A stretch of DNA of 64,000 bases from Trichomonas vaginalis G3 (GCF_026262505.1 NC_067207.1:14662082-14726081), one strand, 5' to 3'; shown: positions 49,233 to 57,184, numbered from the stretch's first letter. Notes: generated from the letters alone by a model not told the origin. Made by a program: numbers and translations.

Positions 49233-49299
49233 AAAATCTCAAAATTTGTCACTTTTTATTTGGATTTTTTGGAATCATGTCTTCTTATACGAATAGCTT

Positions 49300-49863
49300 C
49301 TATTGCTTGAAATAGTTCGTTATTATTATCGAAATTATTGCTAATTGTGAAAATAATTTATCATTATTTTCTAATTCTTGCATTTGCTTGTATATTAATG
49401 TCTGAATGTTTTGCATCACAACGCATATATCAGGTGAAAGTAATTGATCTATGAAAATAAAGCAATTGAACACCCAAATTAATTCATTTTCAGTGAAATT
49501 AGTATTTCGTTTCTGAAAATATGTTAATATCATCGATGAAGTCGATTTACTAACGCTATATGGCGTTGGTTGCATATTTTGTCGTATGTTTTTAATAGCA
49601 TTTTCATAATCAATGAATTTTTCAGGTTCATTGTATGTTGTTTCGAAATGGTGTCGTAAATTTGCAAACCATGTTACAAAATGAAATGCCCATTCATGGT
49701 CGATGTGAAAATTATCTGGTTGAGTTGGTTTTGAGAGCTCATTTTGGACATAATTCATTTCTTTTACGTAACTTTTAGGCATAGGAACCTTATCAACTGA
49801 TCTTTTAACTCCTCTTTCTTGACTCCTTAAGAAAGCTATTATTTGCTTGGTTTCGTCATCCAT
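49300..49863 (-). CDS. Gemin2/SIP1-like protein (187 aa)
   Basis: The order of conserved patches fits Gemin2. An N-terminal SYVKEMNYVQNEL helix is followed by a Trp-rich segment (HEWAFHFVTWFANLRHHFE). The C-terminal domain ends LLSPDICVVMQNIQTLIYKQ and IISIIITNYFKQ, equivalent to the LLxxLxxRYFxQ end of Gemin2. Gemin2 binds Sm proteins during spliceosomal snRNP assembly (family knowledge), expected in T. vaginalis, which has introns. The family is poorly conserved, so this is a pattern-based call. A TCATT initiator lies 7 bp before the ATG. Confidence 0.55.
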   Translation of the reverse strand: MDDETKQIIAFLRSQERGVKRSVDKVPMPKSYVKEMNYVQNELSKPTQPDNFHIDHEWAFHFVTWFANLRHHFETTYNEPEKFIDYENAIKNIRQNMQPTPYSVSKSTSSMILTYFQKRNTNFTENELIWVFNCFIFIDQLLSPDICVVMQNIQTLIYKQMQELENNDKLFSQLAIISIIITNYFKQ

Positions 49864-49867
49864 TGGA

Positions 49868-49872
49868 AATGA
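49868..49872 (-). promoter_or_regulatory. Initiator (Inr) of the Gemin2-like gene
   Basis: TCATT on the minus strand, the A falling at 49870, 7 bp before the ATG; matches the T. vaginalis TCA+Y+W start-site motif. Confidence 0.5.
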
Positions 49873-49962
49873 AGAATAATTAACTCATTTGATTAGTATA
49901 GACTAAATATAATAAAACTTAAGTAGTTATTAAGAGAAGAACAAACATTTATTCAAAAAAAA

Positions 49963-50865
49963 TCATTCAAATGAAATAAAATCTGGAGCATCAGAGAGGA
50001 AAGGATGCTTAAGAGCTTCATCAGCTGTAATTCTTTTAGACGGATCTAATACAAGCAATGATTTCAAGAGGGAAAGTGCGTCATTTCCGAATTCTTTAAA
50101 TTTATCATCAAAAGTTGAAATAGAAAATCCTTCAGGAGCACTAAACTTCATGTATGCTCTTATTTTTTCGCATCCAGACCATTCTATTGTTCCTAGTGTC
50201 TTTGCAATTTGAGATAATAAATGAATATCATTTGGAGCATCGAAAATTGGCTTTCCTAGCAATAGTTCAGCAAACATTGCGCCAGTAGACCACATATCTA
50301 TTTCAGATCCGTAGTTATTTTGGCTGAAAAGGAGTTCAGGAGCTCTGTAATTTAAAGTTGTTGCTTGGCAGATCATTGGTCCGAAATCTGATGGAAAATC
50401 ACAAGAAAGACCAAAGTCTATAAGCTTGGGAACACCATTTTTATCAAATAATACGTTGTCTGGTTTAATATCGCGGTGCATTATTTTAGAATTATGCATA
50501 TAAGATAAAGCTTGTAAAACTCCTTTCATTACGCATTTAACAATGTTAATTGGTAACTTATGATCAGGATATTTATTGAAAAGATGAATTAATTCATATG
50601 GTAAATATTCTGTCGAGAGATACAACGTAAATTTGTGTGTGAATACGCCGTTGAATTTGACTATATTCGGATGTTGCAATTCATTAAGCTGTCTGATTTC
50701 TTGTATCGCATGATATTCAATTCCATCTTTCGGAGAACGAACCATTATCTTTTTTAATGCTAGGGTTTCTTTTGTTACTGTATCTTCTGCAATATAAACG
50801 ATTCCAAAACCTCCTCTTCCTAACTTCTTTTTTCGATTGAATCTATTGCAAACAAATTTTTCCAT
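49963..50865 (-). CDS. CDK7-like cyclin-dependent kinase (300 aa)
   Basis: CMGC kinase with glycine loop GRGGFGIVY, K38 (TLALKKI), HRDIKPDN (130-137), DFG 150-152, and NYRAPELLF plus IDMWSTGAMFAELL. The C-helix region SPKDGIEYHAIQEIRQLNEL and HPNIVKFNGVF resemble CDK7 (KDGINRTALREIKLLQEL-type). The C-terminal VLDPSKRITADEALKHPFLS is standard. CDK7 acts in CAK and in transcription initiation (family knowledge); other CDKs cannot be excluded. The 5' UTR is only ~25 bp before Maverick element 2 begins. Confidence 0.85.
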   Translation of the reverse strand: MEKFVCNRFNRKKKLGRGGFGIVYIAEDTVTKETLALKKIMVRSPKDGIEYHAIQEIRQLNELQHPNIVKFNGVFTHKFTLYLSTEYLPYELIHLFNKYPDHKLPINIVKCVMKGVLQALSYMHNSKIMHRDIKPDNVLFDKNGVPKLIDFGLSCDFPSDFGPMICQATTLNYRAPELLFSQNNYGSEIDMWSTGAMFAELLLGKPIFDAPNDIHLLSQIAKTLGTIEWSGCEKIRAYMKFSAPEGFSISTFDDKFKEFGNDALSLLKSLLVLDPSKRITADEALKHPFLSDAPDFISFE

Positions 50866-50877
50866 TTTGAAGGGAGA

Positions 50878-50882
50878 TATGA
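50878..50882 (-). promoter_or_regulatory. Initiator (Inr) of the CDK gene, adjoining Maverick element 2
   Basis: TCATA on the minus strand (A at 50880), 15 bp before the ATG and only ~10 bp from the Maverick A-tract (50891). The core promoter motif therefore survived the insertion. Confidence 0.5.
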
Positions 50883-50916
50883 TGAAATTGAAAAAAAAAA
50901 AAAAAAAAAAAAAAAG

Positions 50917-50955
50917 GTAGTGGGGCTTCCAGGCACTTCGTGCCCTCTAGCCCCG
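50917..50955 (+). repeat. Terminal hairpin of element 2
   Basis: Nested inverted repeat GGGGCT...GGCAC-TTC-GTGCC...AGCCCC directly after the A-tract. It is a strong GC-rich structure in AT-rich surroundings, shared with both ends of element 1. Confidence 0.85.
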
Positions 50956-50995
50956 AAGATGTTTAGTATAAATGAAGTTTTTATTCGGAAAATTG

Positions 50996-51118
50996 TTAGT
51001 CTTCTGGTGTGAATTCGGAGGACTCTTCTTCTTCCTCCATTGCTTCTGGGAAGAAGCCTTCTTCTGGGTCGAAAACATTATATAATGTGTCACTTTTCAC
51101 AATTATATATGTTTTCAT
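50996..51118 (-). CDS. 40-aa acidic ORF inside the terminal repeat
   Basis: ATG at 51118 opens MKTYIIVKSDTLYNVFDPEE and ends in an acidic tail (AMEEEEESSEFTPED) before TAA at 50996. It is divergent from the methylase gene, 57 bp between ATGs, with repeated GTCACTTTT motifs between them. In element 1 the first seven codons survive at both ends (ATGs at 3874 minus and 26889 plus), but the rest is deleted. No family; real coding status is uncertain. Confidence 0.5.
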   Translation of the reverse strand: MKTYIIVKSDTLYNVFDPEEGFFPEAMEEEEESSEFTPED

Positions 51119-51175
51119 GTTTTGTCACTTTTCTGTCACTTTTCAGGAAAAAAACATTTTTATTATTATATATAA

Positions 51176-51994
51176 ATGAATTTTACAAAACCACCGTTAC
51201 CGTTCTTTGGAAATAAGAGTAAATGTAAAGATATTATATTGAGAGAACTTAAGAAACTACCGAATGGTCTAACATTTGTAGATTTGTTCGGTGGAAGTTT
51301 CTATATATCCCATTTGTGCCATACAATATTCCCAGACTCAAAGATTATATGCAATGACTTCGACAACTATATGAACCGTCTCAAACATATTCCAGACACA
51401 AACAATATATTGAAAGAGTTAAAAGAAAAGATACCTATAGGTAAGATGGAACGTATACCATTAGATAACAAAAATATTGTGAGAGAGGTTTTGAAAAAAG
51501 CAGAATATATAGACTGGGATAGTATATCTGCTAGACTATTATATAGTGGTTCTATAAGAGTTCATGACATTGAAACACTTATGTCAAAAGTTTTATATCT
51601 TAACTATACAAATGTTTTCAAAGAGGACATAGAAAAATATATTGAGGGTATAGAGTTTGTGAGATGTTATTGGACAGAGTTGTATGAAAAATATAAAGAC
51701 AAGGAAAATGTTTTCTTTATAGTGGACCCGCCGTTCTATAACACATGGGATTTTCAATACCAAGTAGACTGGACTTTGAGAGACTCTTTAGAAACTTTAG
51801 ACGTTATACATAACCATCCATGCTTTTACTTTACATCCGATAAAAGTGGTTTGGAAACCGTTATGAGATGGTTAGAGGACATACATGACTATGAGTTTAG
51901 ATATGACAAGATAGAATATGAGAGAGGTCCTATAAACCGGAGAAAGTGTCATAACAAAGAAATTTTATTAGTAAGTAAATGTGGTTTGAAATAG
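51176..51994 (+). CDS. Dam-like DNA adenine methyltransferase (272 aa)
   Basis: Class D12 N6-adenine methyltransferase. N-terminal FFGNKSK (residues 10-16, the FxGxK-type motif), SAM-binding FVDLFGGSF (34-42), acidic CNDFDN (59-64) and catalytic DPPF at 184-187 (VDPPFYNTW). Length ~270 is normal for Dam. It would transfer methyl from S-adenosylmethionine to adenine in a short site. It may mark element DNA or protect it from a nuclease such as the linked HNH enzyme (inference). The ATG follows TATTATTATATATAA. The gene is missing from both arms of element 1 except for its last 12 codons. Confidence 0.9.
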   Translation: MNFTKPPLPFFGNKSKCKDIILRELKKLPNGLTFVDLFGGSFYISHLCHTIFPDSKIICNDFDNYMNRLKHIPDTNNILKELKEKIPIGKMERIPLDNKNIVREVLKKAEYIDWDSISARLLYSGSIRVHDIETLMSKVLYLNYTNVFKEDIEKYIEGIEFVRCYWTELYEKYKDKENVFFIVDPPFYNTWDFQYQVDWTLRDSLETLDVIHNHPCFYFTSDKSGLETVMRWLEDIHDYEFRYDKIEYERGPINRRKCHNKEILLVSKCGLK

Positions 51995-52110
51995 GACTAC
52001 TTGTTTTAGGTTTTTTCCATTGTGTCATTTATTTATTTGACGTGGCAGAAAAGTACAGAGAATATGAAGATGAACCAATGCCTGCAAATGTTCAGTATAT
52101 GTACTCGTAA
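51979..52110 (+). CDS. 43-aa single-span membrane microprotein
   Basis: Overlaps the last 16 bases of the methylase in another frame. MWFEIGLLVLGFFHCVIYLF forms one transmembrane helix; the tail is acidic/aromatic (EKYREYEDEPMPANVQYMYS). Conserved with element 1 (25216-25347). The overlap suggests translation from the same or an overlapping transcript. Confidence 0.72.
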   Translation: MWFEIGLLVLGFFHCVIYLFDVAEKYREYEDEPMPANVQYMYS

Positions 52111-52133
52111 GAGATATTTTTATCTAATATTAA

Positions 52134-52496
52134 ATGGACGCACAGAACTTAGCGAATGCACAGCAACCTGGACAACCAAACCCAGAGAATATTCCAAATG
52201 AAGTTAGAATACAAACTGCAATGGCAAACTATGGTCAAGTGCCAACAGATGTACAAATGCAAACTGCCATGTCAAATGACGCTGCGTTAGGTTTGCCACC
52301 ATGGTATGCAAATATGAGATGGAAAGAGTTTTATACAAACCCTGAAGTGGGATATAAACAACTTTATGCAGATGACGCGAACACAGGAGTTGACCCAGAA
52401 TATGTTTTCTACCAGAGGAGAAACAGAATGTATGAGCTCCAGTTAAAGAATGCTATGGAACTCAACAGGAAACGTAAGAGACTAGGCGGACATTAG
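52134..52496 (+). CDS. 120-aa Maverick protein, unknown function
   Basis: Identical in protein sequence to 24830-25192 of element 1. Two QTAM-containing half-repeats, an aromatic centre (PPWYANMRWKEFYTNPEVGY) and a basic C-terminus (NRKRKRLGGH). The ATG follows ATCTAATATTAA. First of three small genes running in the same direction. Confidence 0.75.
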   Translation: MDAQNLANAQQPGQPNPENIPNEVRIQTAMANYGQVPTDVQMQTAMSNDAALGLPPWYANMRWKEFYTNPEVGYKQLYADDANTGVDPEYVFYQRRNRMYELQLKNAMELNRKRKRLGGH

Positions 52497-52514
52497 ATTT
52501 TTACATATAGTAAA

Positions 52515-52757
52515 ATGGGTTTCTTCAGTAAGATAGGAAACTTCTTTCGAAATGTTGGAAGAGGTATATGGAATGGAATAAAATCTGTCGGAAGAGGAAT
52601 TTGGAACGGTGTCAAAAATATTGGTAAAAGAGTAGGTCAGTTCGTTGGTATTATACCTAAAGACCCTGAACCAGAAGAGCAAGCTCCTGTTATACAACAG
52701 CCTGAACCTGCACCACAGTCTAGTTGGCAACCAAATCCAACACCTCAACCGTATTAA
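52515..52757 (+). CDS. Gly/Trp-rich amphipathic 80-aa virion-like protein
   Basis: MGFFSKIGNFFRNVGRGIWN and the following VGRGIWNGVKNIGKR repeat build a cationic amphipathic helix. The tail is Pro/Gln-rich. Three residues differ from the element 1 copy, all conservative (SSIG to SKIG, TV to SV), indicating maintained coding. A membrane-lytic or DNA-condensing role is inference. Its 3' end is 5 bp from the convergent 282-aa gene. Confidence 0.75.
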   Translation: MGFFSKIGNFFRNVGRGIWNGIKSVGRGIWNGVKNIGKRVGQFVGIIPKDPEPEEQAPVIQQPEPAPQSSWQPNPTPQPY

Positions 52758-52761
52758 AAAA

Positions 52762-53610
52762 TTATATTTTTACCGTTCGATAGTAGTTGTATATGAAACT
52801 AAGTTCTAAGTAAAACGCATGGTATAATGGAACTATTCTCTTTCTTCCATCTGTAGTAAACCATACTTGAAAGTCTGAAATACTTCCACTTGGTGGTTCG
52901 TATAACTTTGTAGGTTTTTCGTAAAAGTCATTTGCCAAGCATAAGAAAGAGTTTTGGGCGCCAGAAAATGAAGCATGAACAATAATAGCAGCTGGGTCGA
53001 AAACATCTTTAAATAAATATGGTTCATCTCTTGCATATCGACTGTAAATATTTGCTAAAGGAAGTTCGACTTTCTGATTTAACATTCTTTGCAAATAATA
53101 CCATGACATTGCAGTGAATTCTGTATATATTTGTTCGTCTTTATTTGGATTGTCTTCGTAGATTTGAAATGACACTTGTGAATTTTGTTTGTCATATACA
53201 ATTCTCACATAAAGTGTGCTATTGGTATTCGCATATTCATCAGCATATTTTGCATAACATGAATTTATTTTATCTTCTATATTTTTTAACGCAGTCTGTA
53301 GAGAAGATGAAAGGTCAACTTGTATTAGCTCAATTTCTTCCCACATTTTTCGTTTCCCTTCAGATATATAATCTATATGAAACCTTACAATAAATGGAAA
53401 ACTTTTATCTTCTACAGACACAAACTTCATTCTACGAAAGCCAATAGCTTTTGTGACAGATGGGTCTCTTAGCCATCTTAATGGGTAGTCAAAACGATAG
53501 CCTTCATGCTTTACGGTCTCTGTCTCAAACTTTTGACCGACATTAGTAAAAAGTTCATCTAATGGTTTAGTTGTAGCAACTCTTGAATTTTCTTTTTCTA
53601 TTGGAAGCAT
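52762..53610 (-). CDS. 282-aa Maverick virion-like protein
   Basis: Over 97% identical to 23716-24564. Beta-rich with conserved aromatic patches (RFDYPLRWLRDPS; DFQVWFTTDG; LELSFIYNYYRTVKI). A penton-type minor capsid protein is a reasonable but unproven guess. Shares an 18-bp divergent promoter with the tail-fibre gene. Confidence 0.75.
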   Translation of the reverse strand: MLPIEKENSRVATTKPLDELFTNVGQKFETETVKHEGYRFDYPLRWLRDPSVTKAIGFRRMKFVSVEDKSFPFIVRFHIDYISEGKRKMWEEIELIQVDLSSSLQTALKNIEDKINSCYAKYADEYANTNSTLYVRIVYDKQNSQVSFQIYEDNPNKDEQIYTEFTAMSWYYLQRMLNQKVELPLANIYSRYARDEPYLFKDVFDPAAIIVHASFSGAQNSFLCLANDFYEKPTKLYEPPSGSISDFQVWFTTDGRKRIVPLYHAFYLELSFIYNYYRTVKI

Positions 53611-53628
53611 ATTTTATCTAGAATAAAA

Positions 53629-55002
53629 ATGTCAAATGAAACAGCGTCTATGAGAGAAATACAACACAACCGACAACTCATTATGCAAGCTCTAAATAAG
53701 AACACAACAAACTTTTCAAACTATTCTAAGATATCTGAGTCATTGAAAGAAGGAAACTTAAAACTGACATTAAACCCATTGACAGACGAGTTTCTATTTC
53801 AAGACAGTAAGAACCATACTGTTTGTATAAATCCAACAAAAGGAACTTTAAACGAGAAACCTATAGATGAACTTCTTTTGAAAGCAGATGTTGACAACAA
53901 AGCTGACAAAGAGTATGTAGACGATGCAATAGCAAAAGAAGAAGAAAGAGCTAACAAAGCTTATGCAACGAAAGAGGATGTTGAAAAGAAAGCAGATAAA
54001 ACATATGTTGACGATGAGTTAGCATGTGTGACTAGTGCGTTAGTGAAGAAGGCAGATAAGGAATATGTGGATGAAAAAGACAATGAAATTAAAGAAAGGG
54101 TTGAATGGTACCATGAACGGACAACAAAGATTTTAAAAGCTAAAGCCGATACAGGATGGGTTTCAGGGTGTTTAGACCTTAAAGCCGACAAGAACCATAC
54201 ACATTCTATATCTGATATTACAAACTTACAAGAAACCTTAAACAGGAAAAGTGACGTTGGACATACACATACCATTGCAAATATTACAAACTTACAAGAA
54301 ACCTTAAACAGGAAAAGTGACGTTGGACATACACACGATTTCTTCAGAACTGTTGGTATAGAAAATATTGAAGGAACGGTTGAAGAAACTGGTGGGGATG
54401 TATTAAATTGGAAACCTCCTAACTTTCCACAAGGTTTAACATCGGATGAAGACATTAGATGTAGAAATGTCTATGTCATGGAGGATGAAAACAAAGTTAA
54501 ATTCACTGCTCAAGATTTATATGATAAAAAAGCTGACAAAACAGAGCTTCAAACGTTAAAGACAGAAATACTTCAAACAGTATATCCTATAGGTTCTATT
54601 TATACGTCAATGAACTCTACCAGACCAGAAGTAGTACTTGGTTTTGGAACTTGGACTCAAATAGTCGACAGGTTTTTGTATTGTGCAAACTCTTCAAAGG
54701 AAACAGGTGGAAGTAAAACGATTTCAGGTGAAAACTTACCTGCGCATAGTCACTACGTAGATTTAAGTACATCTCAAGCAGGTTGGCATAAGCATAAATT
54801 TTGGGATTGGTCAGCAATGAAAAAAGGTAAAGGATATGATGTTAAAGACAACGTTCAGTTTGCTATAAATTGTTTCTGGGGTAACACTCAGGGAGATGGA
54901 AACCATACACATCGCGTTTCAGGATATACGCAAACAACGGGACAAAGTAAAGACTACATGCCACCTTACATGACAGTTTACGCATGGTATAGAAATGCTT
55001 AG
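53629..55002 (+). CDS. Phage-like tail-fibre/collar protein (457 aa)
   Basis: Residues 1-187 and ~300-457 match the element 1 protein, but the cassette ~189-299 is different. Here it has two exact ISDITNLQETLNRKSDVGHTH-type repeats with HTH metal-binding-like motifs, followed by FFRTVGIENIEGTVEETGGD. The collar-like C-terminus contains YPIGSIYTSMNSTRPEVVLG, LPAHSHYVD and GNHTHRVSG. Trimeric phage fibres use such HxH motifs to hold metal ions (family knowledge). Probable receptor-binding spike with an exchangeable shaft. Overlaps the integrase stop by 4 bp. Confidence 0.88.
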   Translation: MSNETASMREIQHNRQLIMQALNKNTTNFSNYSKISESLKEGNLKLTLNPLTDEFLFQDSKNHTVCINPTKGTLNEKPIDELLLKADVDNKADKEYVDDAIAKEEERANKAYATKEDVEKKADKTYVDDELACVTSALVKKADKEYVDEKDNEIKERVEWYHERTTKILKAKADTGWVSGCLDLKADKNHTHSISDITNLQETLNRKSDVGHTHTIANITNLQETLNRKSDVGHTHDFFRTVGIENIEGTVEETGGDVLNWKPPNFPQGLTSDEDIRCRNVYVMEDENKVKFTAQDLYDKKADKTELQTLKTEILQTVYPIGSIYTSMNSTRPEVVLGFGTWTQIVDRFLYCANSSKETGGSKTISGENLPAHSHYVDLSTSQAGWHKHKFWDWSAMKKGKGYDVKDNVQFAINCFWGNTQGDGNHTHRVSGYTQTTGQSKDYMPPYMTVYAWYRNA

Positions 55003-55958
55003 TCGTCATTTTCAACTTCTTTAGCATATTCGTCAGGAGTTGTCTTATATTTGTTAGGAACTGTTTTTGAAAGTATACCACCTTGAACTTTGACAAGTTT
55101 GAAACGAGGTCTGACAATAGTCGTTTTATCTTCTGCTTGCAGTGTGTACATTTTGCCATGTTTGCCTAAAACTTCATAATATTCTCTTGTATACTTTCTT
55201 CTATTTTTACGAACACGAATGTGAGTACCTGTCGGGTTCCCATTGTTGTCATAGTCAATAGTATTTTCATATGGGTCGCGTTTAGGTATTTCTATTTTTA
55301 CTTTGTCACCTTTCTGAAGTTTGAAGCCCGGCATTCTTTCTTGTTTGTCTCTTTTGACTAAATTATTAAATATATAGTCTTTCTCTAAGTCAGGGTTGTT
55401 TTTCATTTCTTCGGGGGAGTGGTTTCCCAAACCTTTTTGTTTACGGTTATTGTAAATATTTAAAACTTGTCTCATCTTTGCCATGGAAAAGTGTCTATAC
55501 TTGTCGTCATATGACATTTCATTTGCTTCACCACCTTGTGGTTGGTTTAAGTCTCTTAAGATTTTTATACAACTGTCAATGACACCAAGAGCAGAATGGT
55601 TTTGGTCGACAATGAAATATTGGTTTACATTTTTTGAACGCAGATAGTTTTTAATATCGTCTGATTTGAAAGAACTTTCACAGTCAGATGTCAGTTTTGT
55701 TGGATGGTATTTGTCAACGAATATTGTCAAAGCAGTTTTCACATCTAAAATATTTTTGGACTGTAATGGTATGGCTTCACAGTATCTTGTGTTTTGACCG
55801 ACAAATATTAGCCAGTATGGTGGTCCATCTTCTTTATACCTCGGAATGTTTTCCAAGATATCCATAAACCAAGCATTTGGTGTTGAACTAAAGATTTTTA
55901 TCATGAGTGCTTTTTTTGTTGCCTTAGAAACATAGGGGTCCTTGTTTGGATTCGTCAT
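54999..55958 (-). CDS. Maverick retroviral-type integrase (319 aa)
   Basis: Intact copy, a few residues different from 21452-22411. Acidic residues D33, D92 and D128 (D,D(35)D). Basic SH3-like C-terminus (KGDKVKIEIPKRDPYENTID). Divergent from the 133-aa gene with 17 bp between ATGs. Confidence 0.92.
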   Translation of the reverse strand: MTNPNKDPYVSKATKKALMIKIFSSTPNAWFMDILENIPRYKEDGPPYWLIFVGQNTRYCEAIPLQSKNILDVKTALTIFVDKYHPTKLTSDCESSFKSDDIKNYLRSKNVNQYFIVDQNHSALGVIDSCIKILRDLNQPQGGEANEMSYDDKYRHFSMAKMRQVLNIYNNRKQKGLGNHSPEEMKNNPDLEKDYIFNNLVKRDKQERMPGFKLQKGDKVKIEIPKRDPYENTIDYDNNGNPTGTHIRVRKNRRKYTREYYEVLGKHGKMYTLQAEDKTTIVRPRFKLVKVQGGILSKTVPNKYKTTPDEYAKEVENDD

Positions 55959-55975
55959 TTTTTAACCCATAAGAA

Positions 55976-56377
55976 ATGGGTTTATTTGGCGCATTAGCAG
56001 GAGTTGCATCCAGATTTTTGCCCGCAGTGGGAACAATAGCCAGAGGTGTATTTGGAGTTGGAAGGAAGATTTTGAGTACATTAGGTATACTTAAAGAGAA
56101 AGCACAACCTATTATACAAACTGTACAGAAAGGTTGGGATGTAGCACGAGATGCAGCAAATCTTATTCCAAATCCTGAAACAAGAGGAAAAGTTCAAGGA
56201 TGGATGGACAATGTAGGAAGACAAGCAGGAAACTACTATAACAAAGCAAATGACTACTATAACCAAGCAGGACACTATATGGACCAAGGTGAAAGATTCT
56301 TTAACAGAGGATATAACCATGCACAACAGTGGGTAAACAATAACCAACCGCAACCACCTCAAACTTGGGGAATGTAA
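55976..56377 (+). CDS. Gly-rich amphipathic virion-like protein (133 aa)
   Basis: Identical to 21034-21435. Hydrophobic Gly-rich N-terminus (GALAGVASRFLPAVGTIARG), a helix with KAQPIIQTVQKGWDVARDAA, a Tyr/Asn-rich repeat (YYNKANDYYNQAG) and Gln/Pro C-terminus. By analogy with small interior capsid proteins it may act on membranes during entry; this is inference only. Confidence 0.75.
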   Translation: MGLFGALAGVASRFLPAVGTIARGVFGVGRKILSTLGILKEKAQPIIQTVQKGWDVARDAANLIPNPETRGKVQGWMDNVGRQAGNYYNKANDYYNQAGHYMDQGERFFNRGYNHAQQWVNNNQPQPPQTWGM

Positions 56378-56396
56378 AGTTTTTTACTGAGATGAA

Positions 56397-56549
56397 ATGA
56401 ACAATACAGCATTGAGACAAATGGGTTCAAGATGGATTTGTCGACTTCCAGCAGTTACACAACGTGTTTGTCAAGTTCTTCCTATACCTCAGGAAGTTTT
56501 AGACCGACTTAAAAAACAACAACAACCAGTTGAAAACAAACCAAACTAA
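56397..56549 (+). CDS. Conserved 50-aa Maverick protein
   Basis: Starts at the ATG within GAGATGAAATGAAC (the earlier ATG is followed by a stop). MNNTALRQMGSRWICRLPAV continues to VENKPN. One residue differs from element 1. Lies 20 bp after the 133-aa gene and 19 bp before the 193-aa gene in the same direction, with the same TTTTTTACTGAGATGAA leader as the latter. Confidence 0.72.
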   Translation: MNNTALRQMGSRWICRLPAVTQRVCQVLPIPQEVLDRLKKQQQPVENKPN

Positions 56550-56568
56550 AATTTTTTACTGAGATGAA

Positions 56569-57150
56569 ATGACCGAAGAAGTTGAAACGGTAGATTTGAC
56601 ACCACAAACAAAAAGTTCAGAACCATTGTCAAAACCTGTCAAAGAACTTACAGATGAAGAGAAAAATTCAATAATAGAAAGTGCCAGGTCTGGAAATACA
56701 AACCCTAACTATAAAGTCACTTTTCATAGAAATGGAACGGCTAGTATCTCAAAAAAGAAACAGACTCTCACAAATAAAATATTGAAGTCTGAAGGAGCTT
56801 TCGAGACAACAGATGGAAAAGTTTACTTCACTGACCAACAGTTCATTATAGAACATCTCATTGACTTAGAGTCGAAATATTCTAAACTTTACAACAAACA
56901 CAAAAAGTTGAAAGGAAAACAAAAACAAATGGCATATGATATTTATGAAGATGTTGACGACACAACTGTTCCTGCAAGTGAGGTAAAGTCAGAGGAACCG
57001 AAAAGTGACGAAAAACCGATAGAAGAAGAAAAACCAAAAACTGAAGATAAACCAAAACCAAAGTTTAGTTTCAATACTAAAAGTCAACCTTCATTAGCTG
57101 GTATGGGTTGGCGTCAAAGACTTATGGCAGCAGGCGGTTATGTAAAGTAA
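56569..57150 (+). CDS. Charged Maverick protein of unknown function (193 aa)
   Basis: Intact homologue of 20259-20843 with five or six changes including one lost residue near the C-terminus. Helical middle (IIEHLIDLESKYSKLYNKHK), Glu/Lys/Pro-rich linker and conserved GMGWRQRLMAAGGYVK end. Position after the 50-aa gene suggests a shared transcription block. Confidence 0.78.
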   Translation: MTEEVETVDLTPQTKSSEPLSKPVKELTDEEKNSIIESARSGNTNPNYKVTFHRNGTASISKKKQTLTNKILKSEGAFETTDGKVYFTDQQFIIEHLIDLESKYSKLYNKHKKLKGKQKQMAYDIYEDVDDTTVPASEVKSEEPKSDEKPIEEEKPKTEDKPKPKFSFNTKSQPSLAGMGWRQRLMAAGGYVK

Positions 57151-57184
57151 AGAAAAAAAACATATTTTTTTATTTTTATTTGAA

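Noticed and set aside
53629..55002. Bacterial prophage or contaminant explanation for the tail-fibre gene
   Set aside because: It is embedded among Maverick genes with Maverick leaders, has the same base composition, and recurs in two elements.
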